DNA of 64,000 bases from contig NW_006920870.1 in the NCBI RefSeq assembly GCF_000417875.1, positions 1,363,975-1,427,974 of the forward strand. Direction: 5' to 3'. A program made the translations under genes and the position numbers. Under the pieces are notes generated by a model. That model ran no database searches. It saw only the letters and a program-made list of their open reading frames with translations, and was not told where the DNA came from. Shown one piece after another: positions 21,720-30,359 of the stretch (the first letter of the stretch is position 1; every line of letters begins with the position of its first letter). Source of the stretch: Pseudozyma flocculosa PF-1 (taxonomy: Eukaryota > Basidiomycota > Ustilaginomycetes > Ustilaginales > Ustilaginaceae).

Positions 21720-24014
21720 CTAGACGGCCGCCTCTCGACGGATGCTCCAAATCGAGATGGCCACTGCGCCGAGGCAGATGACGGCTCCAACAAGAACCAG
21801 GACGATGTTGAGCTCCAGCTCCCAGAACAGGCGAGCGAGATGGTGCCGCAGCCGATCGATGCTGCCCCTCGATCCGGCCTGGGCCGACCAGCGAGGATCG
21901 TTCTGTGGCCAGAGACTGGTGAGGTCGTCGCACCACGCCTCCTGACAAAGCAGCCCCTTGACGAGGAAGGGATGGGCATCCGGCGCGCCGGGCGGAGACG
22001 GGTCCGAGAAGAACACGGTCGTCTGCCGCGCCGCGCTGTTGCTCCTACCGTCGTCAGGACTGCTGCCGGCGCAGCGAGGCGGCTGCGAGTGCGTCTCGAT
22101 GCAAAGCGGCTCGATCGTCGCTGCGCTGTCGTTGGTGGGCCCAGAGGAGAGGCAGGGATGGACGAGCCCTTCGTGCAAGTTGCCGAGGAGACGCAGCGCT
22201 TGCGTCCGCAACGGCTCCGACGGCGTGACACGGGCCGCCTCTCCAGATGGCGAGAGGGAGAGCAGGGGGGCCAGTATGGCCTTCCATCCCGCTTCCTCGA
22301 TGCGTGCCCTCTCCTCAGCCGTCCTGGCCGAGGCCAATGCCGGTTTGCCCTTGCCGTCGAGCAAAGCAACGAGGCCCAATCTCTTGCCGGACGTCGCTCC
22401 GCGGCGGGTCCTTTCGAAGGCGAGGAAGGGCGAGCTCGGATGGACCTGCACCGCCGGGATCCTCGGGTGATGATCGGCCGCCTGCGCTTGGCTCCGTTGC
22501 GCGGCGACGACGGCAGAGAAGCTGTCGAGGCCGGCCCACTGCTGAATCTGCAGGGCTCGCCGGACAAAGTGGATGTCAAAGGACCTTGCCTTTTCGAGCA
22601 TCGTCCGCCGCTCGTCGTCGGACGCAGCAGTATCGTCATCCTCGACGTGCAGCCATCGGAGAAAGAGCCTCGCCCGCCACCTCGCATGCGCCAGCAGGAC
22701 CGCATGGATCGGTTGCCTCTCTTTCAGCCGGACATCGTCGTCGGTCTTGTCGCACTTGCCTCCATCGTCGACCACGGAGGACTCTTGCGTTGAGCGCGCG
22801 ATGCCGCGCATGCCCTCCGTCAGCCTCCTTTCGGCGCTCCGCCTGCTCTCCTCTTGCCACAGGCTGCCGCCCTCGCCCCAGGCGTAGCCGACGTTGCCGG
22901 CCCACAGCCTGGCCATGCCCGGAGCCAGCGCATGCTCCGTGAGGTTGAAGAGCGTCTTTGTCTGAGAAAAGGTCTGCGACTCTTGCAGCGAGAAGAGCAT
23001 CGAGTCCGGGTTGAGGTGCGTGCTCAGCAGCAGCGGATCACGCCTTTCCTGCGACGCCGCAGCGCCCTGACCGGTCGACGAGGATGTGGACCGCAGCAGA
23101 CCGCTCGAGGTCGGAAACGCAGGCACGGCGGCGAGGATGGTGCGGTAGGCCATGTGGTGTACGTCGGCGGGCGACGTGAACCGGCGGTAGCGGGTGACCA
23201 GATGATGGTAGGCGGCTAGGTACCACGTTGCCCAGCTGCGGTCGAAGCAGGCGCAGTCGCGGTCGTGCGGGTTGAGGGCAGACAATGCTGGTTTGTCTCC
23301 CTCGACTGCCGAGTCGAGGGGCCGGCCGACTCGAAAACGCTCAACGTGGGTGCCGAACGGGTCGCAGCGCAGCAGGGTGGCCCTCAGGCTCTCAAACTCC
23401 TGTCGCAGCCTGGCTTCCCTCTGATTGCTGTCGAGGTCCTCGTAGTCCTCGACGATCCTTTGGAGGCCAGCGGCGGGCTTGACTCTGGCCCTCCGACTCA
23501 GGCCCCGGATGGCGGCGTAGACCACGGCGTTGGAGAAGAGGAAGAAGCGGTGGGTCTTGGCCGCCTGCACGGGGGAAGGCGAAGCGTTGCAGCTTGAGGA
23601 GGAGGCTGGCTCGACTACAGCCTTGGGAATCGATGGAAGGGATCCACTCCGCAGGGCAGGGAAGCCGCCATGGCTGCGGTAAATCCACTTTGAGAAGCGG
23701 GAAAAGAGGTCGGCGATTTCGATGATGTCGGCGTTGACTACGCCAAATGCAAAACCGTCTACGAAGCAGTCCCAGATCCTCTCGATGCGGTCCACGCCGC
23801 GCGCATCGGTCCACTGCGTCAGGCTGAGGACGTCTTGCGGAACAAAGCCGAGCGAGGCGAGGAGGATCCGGCGAAGGCGATGCCGCTTCGCCACTGCCCT
23901 TGCGATCGGAGCGAGGCACGGGTGAACGAGGCACAGCCGCGCCAGATCGAGCAGCGAGAGCGCCGCGGGTGATCCGAAAATGTTCAGGAGCAGCTCGGGG
24001 GGGAGCTGGATCAT
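21720..24014 (-). CDS. F-box-like protein with predicted C-terminal membrane anchor
   Basis: 764 residues in one exon; I recognise no close family. The N-terminus (IQLPPELLLNIFGSPAALSL, then LARLCLVHPCLAPIA) matches the F-box pattern of a Pro-rich start followed by amphipathic helices, which usually binds Skp1 in SCF ubiquitin ligases. The middle is helical, rich in Arg/Ala, with low-complexity Ser/Thr stretches around 120-140 and 290-310. The C-terminus holds one strongly hydrophobic segment (NIVLVLVGAVICLGAVAIS, about 735-755) followed by a short basic tail, as in tail-anchored proteins. The role is inferred: a membrane-tethered substrate adaptor. The start ATG overlaps the stop of an upstream ORF (24011-24316). 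The gene is tail-to-tail with the asparaginase gene, 92 bases apart. Confidence 0.6.
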   Translation of the reverse strand: MIQLPPELLLNIFGSPAALSLLDLARLCLVHPCLAPIARAVAKRHRLRRILLASLGFVPQDVLSLTQWTDARGVDRIERIWDCFVDGFAFGVVNADIIEIADLFSRFSKWIYRSHGGFPALRSGSLPSIPKAVVEPASSSSCNASPSPVQAAKTHRFFLFSNAVVYAAIRGLSRRARVKPAAGLQRIVEDYEDLDSNQREARLRQEFESLRATLLRCDPFGTHVERFRVGRPLDSAVEGDKPALSALNPHDRDCACFDRSWATWYLAAYHHLVTRYRRFTSPADVHHMAYRTILAAVPAFPTSSGLLRSTSSSTGQGAAASQERRDPLLLSTHLNPDSMLFSLQESQTFSQTKTLFNLTEHALAPGMARLWAGNVGYAWGEGGSLWQEESRRSAERRLTEGMRGIARSTQESSVVDDGGKCDKTDDDVRLKERQPIHAVLLAHARWRARLFLRWLHVEDDDTAASDDERRTMLEKARSFDIHFVRRALQIQQWAGLDSFSAVVAAQRSQAQAADHHPRIPAVQVHPSSPFLAFERTRRGATSGKRLGLVALLDGKGKPALASARTAEERARIEEAGWKAILAPLLSLSPSGEAARVTPSEPLRTQALRLLGNLHEGLVHPCLSSGPTNDSAATIEPLCIETHSQPPRCAGSSPDDGRSNSAARQTTVFFSDPSPPGAPDAHPFLVKGLLCQEAWCDDLTSLWPQNDPRWSAQAGSRGSIDRLRHHLARLFWELELNIVLVLVGAVICLGAVAISIWSIRREAAV

Positions 24015-24316
24015 GTTGGCTGCTTCGAGGCGCCTGCCGACGTGATCGTAGCCGGAGGTGGAAGGACGGTGTCGAGCACCCTCTCAAAGGCGTCGAGGGC
24101 GCGGAAGAAGGCCGGGATGCCGACCTGCTGGTAGGCGTCGTCCTGGGTGCCGCCGCTGCTGTGGTGGCCTGCGCAGCTCTCACAGGCGCGCGGAAGGCTG
24201 CGTGTGTCGCCGCAGCAGTCGACACGACGGTCGCAGGTGCATTCGTCCAGGGAGTGGGCCGCGAGGCTGTGTTGCCGCAGCTCGTGTGGACGGGGCGAAG
24301 ACGACGATGCGGCCAT
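24011..24316 (-). CDS. Upstream ORF overlapping the F-box gene start (uncertain)
   Basis: An ATG-initiated 101-codon ORF ends in TGA that shares four bases (ATGA) with the F-box gene ATG. It encodes a Cys-rich segment (CTCDRRVDCCGD, then CESC) and an amphipathic helix (AFFRALDAFERVLDTVL). It may be an upstream ORF in the F-box mRNA, a missed first exon, or chance. I tried the obvious introns to fuse it to the F-box frame and none kept frame. Function unknown. Confidence 0.25.
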   Translation of the reverse strand: MAASSSSPRPHELRQHSLAAHSLDECTCDRRVDCCGDTRSLPRACESCAGHHSSGGTQDDAYQQVGIPAFFRALDAFERVLDTVLPPPATITSAGASKQPT

Positions 24317-24927
24317 GAGAGTAGTTGAGGCTTCACGGTTCCGCCGGGAGGATCATCGAAGCGCTGCCGAAAGCGAGACGCCAGGAGATGTGGGGCCACA
24401 GAGGTAGGCAGAGTGGTGAGGGGTCAGACCTAAGGGCGGTGCATGGACAGGCGCAGGCTGTTGGTTAGGGTTGGGAGGCAAGTAAGTCAGGCACAGCTCG
24501 CCCCCCGCCGCGCACAGGCCGGGCCGGCCACCCGCACAGACTTCTCGGGTCACCCGAAGGTCTCGGAGCCCAACCGCTGATCCTGCCGGCTACGCCTCCG
24601 CAGGCATCTTGTCCGCCTCTCTCGCGGCCTCCTGAGGAGCTGCTAAGGAGAGCACACGCTCGCCTCGTCGCTGCTCAGAGGGAGGACCAGCAGCGGTGCG
24701 AGCTGGGCAAACGTGCGAGATGCAGGTGGCCCGGCCAGGCCCGGCCAGGCCAGGCCAACAGGCCGCGAGTCAAAGTGGAGGGCAGCTTCGAAGAAGCCAG
24801 AGGGGGCCGTCGGCCGGCTGGCGAGACCTTGGCAGACGACCACCATCACCGCCGCACCGCCGCCCTTTGGCCTGCCTCGACCCTGCCGTTGTCCGGGCTG
24901 CCCCACCCATCAGCGCCGCATTCCACC
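24317..24927. other. Divergent intergenic region F-box gene / MORG1
   Basis: About 610 bases upstream of MORG1 that should include its promoter and leader. GGCCA repeats lie near 24730-24765. Nothing else is supportable. Confidence 0.4.
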
Positions 24928-25935
24928 ATGCCGCCGTCGACGCTCGCATCGATCGGCAGCCACCGCCATGCGACCATCCCGGCGCACAACGGGCCCTGCA
25001 ACGTCGTCCGCTACAACACCCTCGGCCGGTACATCCTGACGGGCGGCTCGGACCGGCAGATCCACCTCTACAACGCCACGAACGCTTCGACGGCTGCATC
25101 GCCGTCGATACCCATCAAGTCCTATGGCGCACACAGCCACGAGATCCTCGCCCTCTCAATCTCGAGCGACAACATGCAGTTCGCCTCTGGCGGCGGCGAC
25201 AAGAGCGTCTACGTGTGGGACGTCGCAAGCGGCACCATCCTCCGCCGCTTCAACGCCCACGTCGGCAAGGTCAATGTCGTCGAGTTCTGCGGCGTGCCCT
25301 CCAACGCATCGGCGGGCGGCGACTCGCTCCTGAGCGCGGCGGGCTTCGACGGAGCGGTGCGCTTCTACGACCTCCGCTCCCAGGGAAGCTGGAAGCCCAT
25401 TCTGGAGCTCAAGCAGTCGCGCGACGCCATCCTCTCCCTGGCCGCCACCTCATCCCGCATCTACACGGGCAGCGTCGATGGGCACGTACGCACCTACGAC
25501 CTGCGGTCCGGACAGCTCTCTTCGGACCTCGTCGACGTACCCATCTCTTCGATCCGCCCGAGCCGCAACGAGACGTCGCTCCTCGTCGCGAGCCTCGACT
25601 CGACCGTACGCCTCTTCGACACCGAGACCGGAGAGTGCTTGCAGTCGTTCACGGGGCACAAGCATGGCCAGTACCGCTGCAGGGCGGTGCTGACTACCGA
25701 AGAAGACGCCGTCGTCATGGGAGACGAGGAGGGCAAGCTGCACGTGTGGGACCTCGTCTCGAGGCATCGAAGGGAGGTGATCCCGAGGGACGCCGGAGCC
25801 GCGGGCAAGGCGCACCCAAAAGGGATCCTGTGGACCGAGATCAACCCTCTCGCCGAGAACGGCAACGAGGTCGCTACCGCCGGCGCCGACGGCACTGTCA
25901 AAATCTGGAGGAGCTCCTCCGAACCTCGGGGCTAG
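24928..25935 (+). CDS. MORG1: WD40 scaffold, MORG1/WDR83 homologue
   Basis: A 335-residue single-exon protein made almost entirely of seven WD40 repeats forming one beta-propeller. Diagnostic stretches are GPCNVVRYNTLGRYILTGGS at the N-terminus, SGGGDKSVYVWDVASG, HVGKVNVVEF, AGFDGAVRFYDLRS, GSVDGHVRTYDLRSGQL and SLDSTVRLFDTETGE. Their order and wording follow WDR83 (MAPK organizer 1), a small propeller protein that scaffolds ERK-pathway components and is also found in spliceosomes. Length matches the family (about 315-340). The ATG at 24928 lies in a good context (CCACCATGCC). The open frame continues upstream but has no ATG and no similarity. No signal peptide or membrane segment. Confidence 0.9.
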   Translation: MPPSTLASIGSHRHATIPAHNGPCNVVRYNTLGRYILTGGSDRQIHLYNATNASTAASPSIPIKSYGAHSHEILALSISSDNMQFASGGGDKSVYVWDVASGTILRRFNAHVGKVNVVEFCGVPSNASAGGDSLLSAAGFDGAVRFYDLRSQGSWKPILELKQSRDAILSLAATSSRIYTGSVDGHVRTYDLRSGQLSSDLVDVPISSIRPSRNETSLLVASLDSTVRLFDTETGECLQSFTGHKHGQYRCRAVLTTEEDAVVMGDEEGKLHVWDLVSRHRREVIPRDAGAAGKAHPKGILWTEINPLAENGNEVATAGADGTVKIWRSSSEPRG

Positions 25936-26550
25936 CTCACAGAGCTTGGAGGTTCGAGGTGCTCTACAATCCCTGCCATTGGGCTCGGACCAGCGCTTTC
26001 CCTGGGTGCTCTCCCACGCAAGAGTCCCTCATTAACTACTGCGATAGCCAGCAGCCTCGCATCAAGCGGGAAAGCCCCTGCGCTGTCGCGGCAACGAGCC
26101 GACCGAATCCGTCTTTTGGCCGCCCCGCCGGTCTTAGCGCATTCGTCAGACGGAGCAAACAACAGCAGCCGCTTCGGACGTCCATGAGCCTTCTTTGCCC
26201 CAAAGGAGACGCAGGCATGCTTTGGCCGAGTCTAACGATGGCACCGCCCCCGAGTGAGGGCATGAGTCGGCCGTAAAGCGACTGGCCGCACACAGGCACC
26301 TTCTGCGCAAAAGTCCGTTGCTCGCCGGGGCGTCATCGGTCAGACCACAGTCGGTCGCGGTGCAAGCCAGAGAGCCAAACTTATGAAGTGCCTGGCACGG
26401 GCAGAGTCCGTGCTGCTCTCCACTCTGTCTGGCAGACGTTGGGCCAGAGCCAGCGGCGTTGTCCGCCGTGCCACTTGTCCTTTTTCTCCTGCAATCACCT
26501 TCACCACCACAAAACTCTTTCAAGGTCTTCTCTGCACCGACACCGGCGAC
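25936..26550. other. Intergenic region upstream of the GTPase array
   Basis: About 615 bases. An in-frame ATG exists at 26383, but the sequence from 26470 to 26550 looks like a pyrimidine-rich leader. I therefore treat the region as the 3' UTR of MORG1 plus the promoter of the first GTPase. Confidence 0.4.
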
Positions 26551-29409
26551 ATGGTATCCACCCTCAAAAGGCGGTCCTCCAACGACGCCTGGAGCGACAA
26601 CAGCTCTCTTACCAGCTTCGAGACCCCGCCTTCGGCCACGCTTCCTCCCCTCGCCAAGCGCAGCAAGCCTCATGCGTCGGAACCTCTAGACGGAGCAGAG
26701 CGTCGCGGTGAGCTCGATGAGCAGCCCTTGGCCTCCGCGCCTCGGTTTGACCAGCCTGCATCCATGGGCAAGATCGAGTGCGATTCCGGTTACCCTTGTG
26801 CCGAGATCAAGGCAGGCCACGCTAGCGCCACTCGCATCTCGGAACCGGGTCTGCGGCTTTCCAGCTCTGTGGCGGGCCTCGAGGGCATCTACGAGACATC
26901 CGAAAACATCCTGGCCCAGCTCTCGAGGCTTCCCGAGGGCATGGCCGGCCTCGCGGCGCTGAAAGACTCTGCTCGTCGCCTGGCAGAGGGCACCGTCGAC
27001 CGTCCCACGACGTTCGTCGTGCGGGGTCCCACCGGAGCCGGCAAGTCCACGCTCATCAACGCCATCATCGGCGAGGATATCATGCCCACCTTGAGCAACC
27101 AGGCGTGCACCACGGCCCCGACCGTGATCCTATACAACTCGACGTCCGATTCGTATCGTGCAGAGGTGCAATTCGTATCGGCCGCGGCGTGGACCGACGA
27201 GCTGCAGGCCTTCTGCATCGCGCGGCGCCAGGAGGCCGGAGTGCCTGCTGAGGAAGACCCGCCTGAATCATTGGGCTCTCGAGAAGAAGTTGCGCCCCTC
27301 GGCCCTGAGCAAGAAGCCGCCTCGGTCCTGCCCGAGACAGGCGATGCTCGATTCTCCTTGGACTCCACCCTCGCCAAGCTCCAGGCCCTCTTCCCGAATG
27401 AGGCTTGGGACGACTTCTCGGACGGGCGCCCCTGGACTCCTGCCGAAATCCTCGAGCTCGATGGCTCGTTTCGAGAGCGGCTGGGCTCGACGGACATCAT
27501 CGAAGCTGCTTGCGCGAGCGACATGGGGGATCGTCTTGGCGAGTTCGACGACCCACGCCGCTGCAATCTCTGGCCTCTCATCTTCGAGATCAGAGTCTAC
27601 ATCCCGTGCAGCACCCTCAGGCATGGTGCCGCGCTAGTCGATCTGCCAGGCACCGGCGACTGCAACGCTGCACGCAATGAGGCGGCCGCCCGATACGTCA
27701 GAGAATACGACTACATGTGGGTCTGCCTGGACATCTGCCGTGCAACGGCGGCTAAGGAGCTCGAAACTATCTTCTCCGAGCTCAGCGACGAGCAGCTGCA
27801 GAGCGGCCGCGGCAAGGTCTCCTTCTTGCTGACGAAGACCGAGCGAGGCTGCGGTGTTCTCGACAAGGAGAGCGTCAAGACGATACACGAGGACGTGCCA
27901 CTGCTGACAGACAATGAAGAGTTCAGCGACCGGCATCGCGACTATCACGCCTTGGTACGGGCCACCAGGACCTTTCGGGCGCAGGTGCAAGCGAGCAGCT
28001 CAGCGAAAACGTCAAGCAGCGACCCCGATGACTGGAGGCGCAATGCCCAGCAGCTCCAGGCTCTCAAAGCCGAGTGCGCAGACCGTCGGCGCGAGCTCGC
28101 GCGTATGTACTGCCAAGCACGCTCGCAGGCCGTCGGTGCCGCCTTGAAAGAGAGGTACGACCGACTGACGTCCAGGCTCGTACACCGTTCCAGCACCACG
28201 GGAAGCCTCGCGGAGCTGGTCTACAGCACGGCCACAGAGGACTTTCAGGCTCTGTGCCGCGGCGACGACGGGCAGGCTGCTGCGACCGAGGAGGACACCG
28301 GTGTTCCAGAACTACGCCGTCTCATCCAGCGAGCCGCGGAGGCCGCACGCACCGCAGCCAAGGACAGGCAACTGCAATTAGCTGCGCTGCTCTGCAAGGA
28401 CGCCTGCATGCTCCTCGGCCCTGCTCTGATCCGTTGCGAATCCGACCGCATCGCCTTTGACCACCGATGGGGCTCTGACCGACGTGCTGGCGCACCGAGC
28501 GTCTCTGAGACGCTGCGCGCAAGGTTCGAGAACTTCCTCATTCGGGCCTTCAACCAGCTGGAGCTCGACCTCGTCGCCCTCGGCAAGCGTTCAGTGAACA
28601 TGGCGCTGAATGGCAGTGAGCTGAAGCGACAGATACTACCTCGCTGGCTGGCGATCTGCCAGCAGAAGCACTGGAGAGTCGTCAGAACTGCCGTCATCAA
28701 AGCGGGCGTCAATCCCTACGGCCGGCTCGACATCAATGCCGAGCTCTCTGTCGAGCTGGTCAAGCTGTTTGAGTCGGCCTGGGACGGCGTCATCTCGAAC
28801 TGCATCTCCTCGCTCCGCACCAGCATCCTCGGCATCCTCAACAGATTCGTCGACGAGTTCGTGGCCAACGGTCTCACCGAGAGATCGTGCAGAGAGCTGG
28901 CCGAGTTCATGGCGCAGGGGCAAGACGTCCTCGAGCGTACCTTGGACGACATCATCGCCACTTTCGAGATGCAAGGCCGTCAAGCTCGTATCGAGGAGAT
29001 GACTGCGGCGATCGCGCCCAAGCTCGCCAAGAAACTCAAGCAGACGTACCAGAAAGGCGCCGAGCACGTCGGAAAGGGTTCAGCCAAACGCCGAATCGAT
29101 ACGATCGCTGCCGAGATCCGCAAGCAGGACACGTTCTTGGACTGCGCTCTGGCCGATTCCGACCTCCCGTTCGTGATCGAGGCGATGCATCTTCAGATCC
29201 GTCGACCTGTATTTGGTCTCGGTCTGATGATGCAGGAGAGGCTCGACAGCTTCTGGGGCGTGAGCCGCGAAGCCAAAGGGCTCGAGGGACCGCGAAAGGA
29301 GGTCTTGGAGGCCATCATCGGTCTCGCTGGCCAGCTGTTCGCCTTGCGGGCTAAGCCCGAGTCGACGCTTGAGGCTCGCTCGGACCCACGCTCCAATGCT
29401 GGTTGCTGA
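26551..29409 (+). CDS. Dynamin-like large GTPase, copy 1 of 3 (SLIP-GC-like)
   Basis: 952 residues, intronless. G1 is GPTGAGKST at 159-167. G3 is DLPGTGD at 364-370, within the conserved ALVDLPGTGDCNAARNEAA. The G4 position reads TKTE at 428-431. The N-terminus is disordered with a nuclear-localisation-like KRSK stretch, and a long helical stalk follows the G domain. The family resembles nuclear GTPase SLIP-GC and dynamin-N proteins common in filamentous fungi; a role in genome protection or membrane remodelling is inferred only. A conserved motif near the C-terminus (GKGSAKRRIDTIAAEIRKQ) recurs in both neighbours. I chose the ATG at 26551 (GACATGGT) over the in-frame ATG at 26383 because the resulting length matches the neighbours (about 960). 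It lies head-to-tail with copies 2 and 3. Confidence 0.85.
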   Translation: MVSTLKRRSSNDAWSDNSSLTSFETPPSATLPPLAKRSKPHASEPLDGAERRGELDEQPLASAPRFDQPASMGKIECDSGYPCAEIKAGHASATRISEPGLRLSSSVAGLEGIYETSENILAQLSRLPEGMAGLAALKDSARRLAEGTVDRPTTFVVRGPTGAGKSTLINAIIGEDIMPTLSNQACTTAPTVILYNSTSDSYRAEVQFVSAAAWTDELQAFCIARRQEAGVPAEEDPPESLGSREEVAPLGPEQEAASVLPETGDARFSLDSTLAKLQALFPNEAWDDFSDGRPWTPAEILELDGSFRERLGSTDIIEAACASDMGDRLGEFDDPRRCNLWPLIFEIRVYIPCSTLRHGAALVDLPGTGDCNAARNEAAARYVREYDYMWVCLDICRATAAKELETIFSELSDEQLQSGRGKVSFLLTKTERGCGVLDKESVKTIHEDVPLLTDNEEFSDRHRDYHALVRATRTFRAQVQASSSAKTSSSDPDDWRRNAQQLQALKAECADRRRELARMYCQARSQAVGAALKERYDRLTSRLVHRSSTTGSLAELVYSTATEDFQALCRGDDGQAAATEEDTGVPELRRLIQRAAEAARTAAKDRQLQLAALLCKDACMLLGPALIRCESDRIAFDHRWGSDRRAGAPSVSETLRARFENFLIRAFNQLELDLVALGKRSVNMALNGSELKRQILPRWLAICQQKHWRVVRTAVIKAGVNPYGRLDINAELSVELVKLFESAWDGVISNCISSLRTSILGILNRFVDEFVANGLTERSCRELAEFMAQGQDVLERTLDDIIATFEMQGRQARIEEMTAAIAPKLAKKLKQTYQKGAEHVGKGSAKRRIDTIAAEIRKQDTFLDCALADSDLPFVIEAMHLQIRRPVFGLGLMMQERLDSFWGVSREAKGLEGPRKEVLEAIIGLAGQLFALRAKPESTLEARSDPRSNAGC

Positions 29410-30110
29410 GCAGCCTCTCTTGCCTCACCCGCTCGGCACAAGAAACCATTCGACCTCGGCAGCACAGGCGACGCGAGGTCATCGCCATAAAGACCCAGCT
29501 GTCCAGCTGCAAAGATAGCAGCACCTCGACTTTAGCAGATGGGAGGTGCCACACCAGAAGAAGCAGGTACGGCGGGGCAAGCACCGAGCCCCTACCTGTC
29601 GCACGCAGACTGCAGACCCATGAAGCAGTAGTTCCTTGTACATTTGAGAGAGTACGGCCTGCAAAGTAGCACAGACGTCCGAGCCTCGGTACCGAAAGCG
29701 CGTTGTTGCGAGCAGACACATGTAGAAGCCATCATGTTCGATACGGGTGGGGAGGGTCAGCCGCGGTGATCCGACTATAGCCTAGCGGCACCTTTCGTAG
29801 CTGGCTGGATGGTCCCTCCGTTAGACGGAGCCCTTGGTTGACGCGGATGCGGAAGAGGGCTCAGCGAAGACTGTCGATGCGACGGGGCCTCGGTACGGTC
29901 GAGCGAGGCCCAAAGTTCCGCTCGATCTGCGGCTCTGGCTGGATCCAAGAGACGGCGATACACCACGATGCGCTGGTTCCCGCTTCAATCCGCCTCAGTC
30001 ACTCTGGCCGCCGGAGCGGAAAGCGGTCAGTCAAACGAGACTTGCCCTTTCGAGGATCCCGCGATTAAGGTCACGGCCGTGTCAAAGCGGTCGACCACCT
30101 CCGCTGCGGC

Positions 30111-30216
30111 TTGATTCGGCTGTGCCTGAATCGGAGAGCTTCCGCTCCTGTCGGCCGCCCCCGCTTCTGCTTGGCCAGAATCGGCCTGAATCGGCGAGCT
30201 CCCGCTCTTGATGGCC
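30111..30216. repeat. 60-bp-spaced direct repeat with AATCGG cores upstream of GTPase copy 2
   Basis: Bases 30121-30156 recur with about five changes at 30181-30216, a 60-bp period. Within and beside them the core GA(A/T)TCGG appears four times (about 30113, 30128, 30178 and 30188). The block sits 20-125 bases upstream of the TATA box. It may be a binding-site cluster, but this is inference. Confidence 0.6.
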
Positions 30217-30235
30217 GGCTGGCGGCCGTCTCTCT

Positions 30236-30244
30236 GGTATATAG
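30236..30244 (+). promoter_or_regulatory. TATA box of GTPase copy 2
   Basis: GGTATATAG-type element about 115 bases before the ATG at 30360, followed by a pyrimidine-rich leader. The same core occurs before the small gene at 60343. Confidence 0.6.
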
Positions 30245-30359
30245 GCAAGGGAGATCCCCGGTCTGCTACTCCTTTCCCTTCCCCTCACGCCACGTCCTAC
30301 GCTCCCCTCTTCTTCTCAGCAACTCGACCAACAGACTTCACACCGACACTTAGCCAGCC

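Larger units (their letters stand above)
29410..30359. other. Intergenic region between GTPase copies 1 and 2
   Basis: 950 bases. Contains the decamer TATAGCCTAG (29776-29785), the AATCGG-type repeats at 30111-30216 and a TATA box at 30236-30244. ORFs here are short and unconvincing. Confidence 0.4.

Noticed and set aside
24017..24070. 46-bp intron fusing the upstream ORF to the F-box gene
   Set aside because: GTGCTC...GGCAG gives the wrong frame for the F-box protein; other GT/AG pairs tested also fail.
26383..26550. N-terminal extension of GTPase copy 1 from the ATG at 26383
   Set aside because: The 56 extra codons look like a pyrimidine-rich leader, and starting at 26551 gives the same length as the other two copies.
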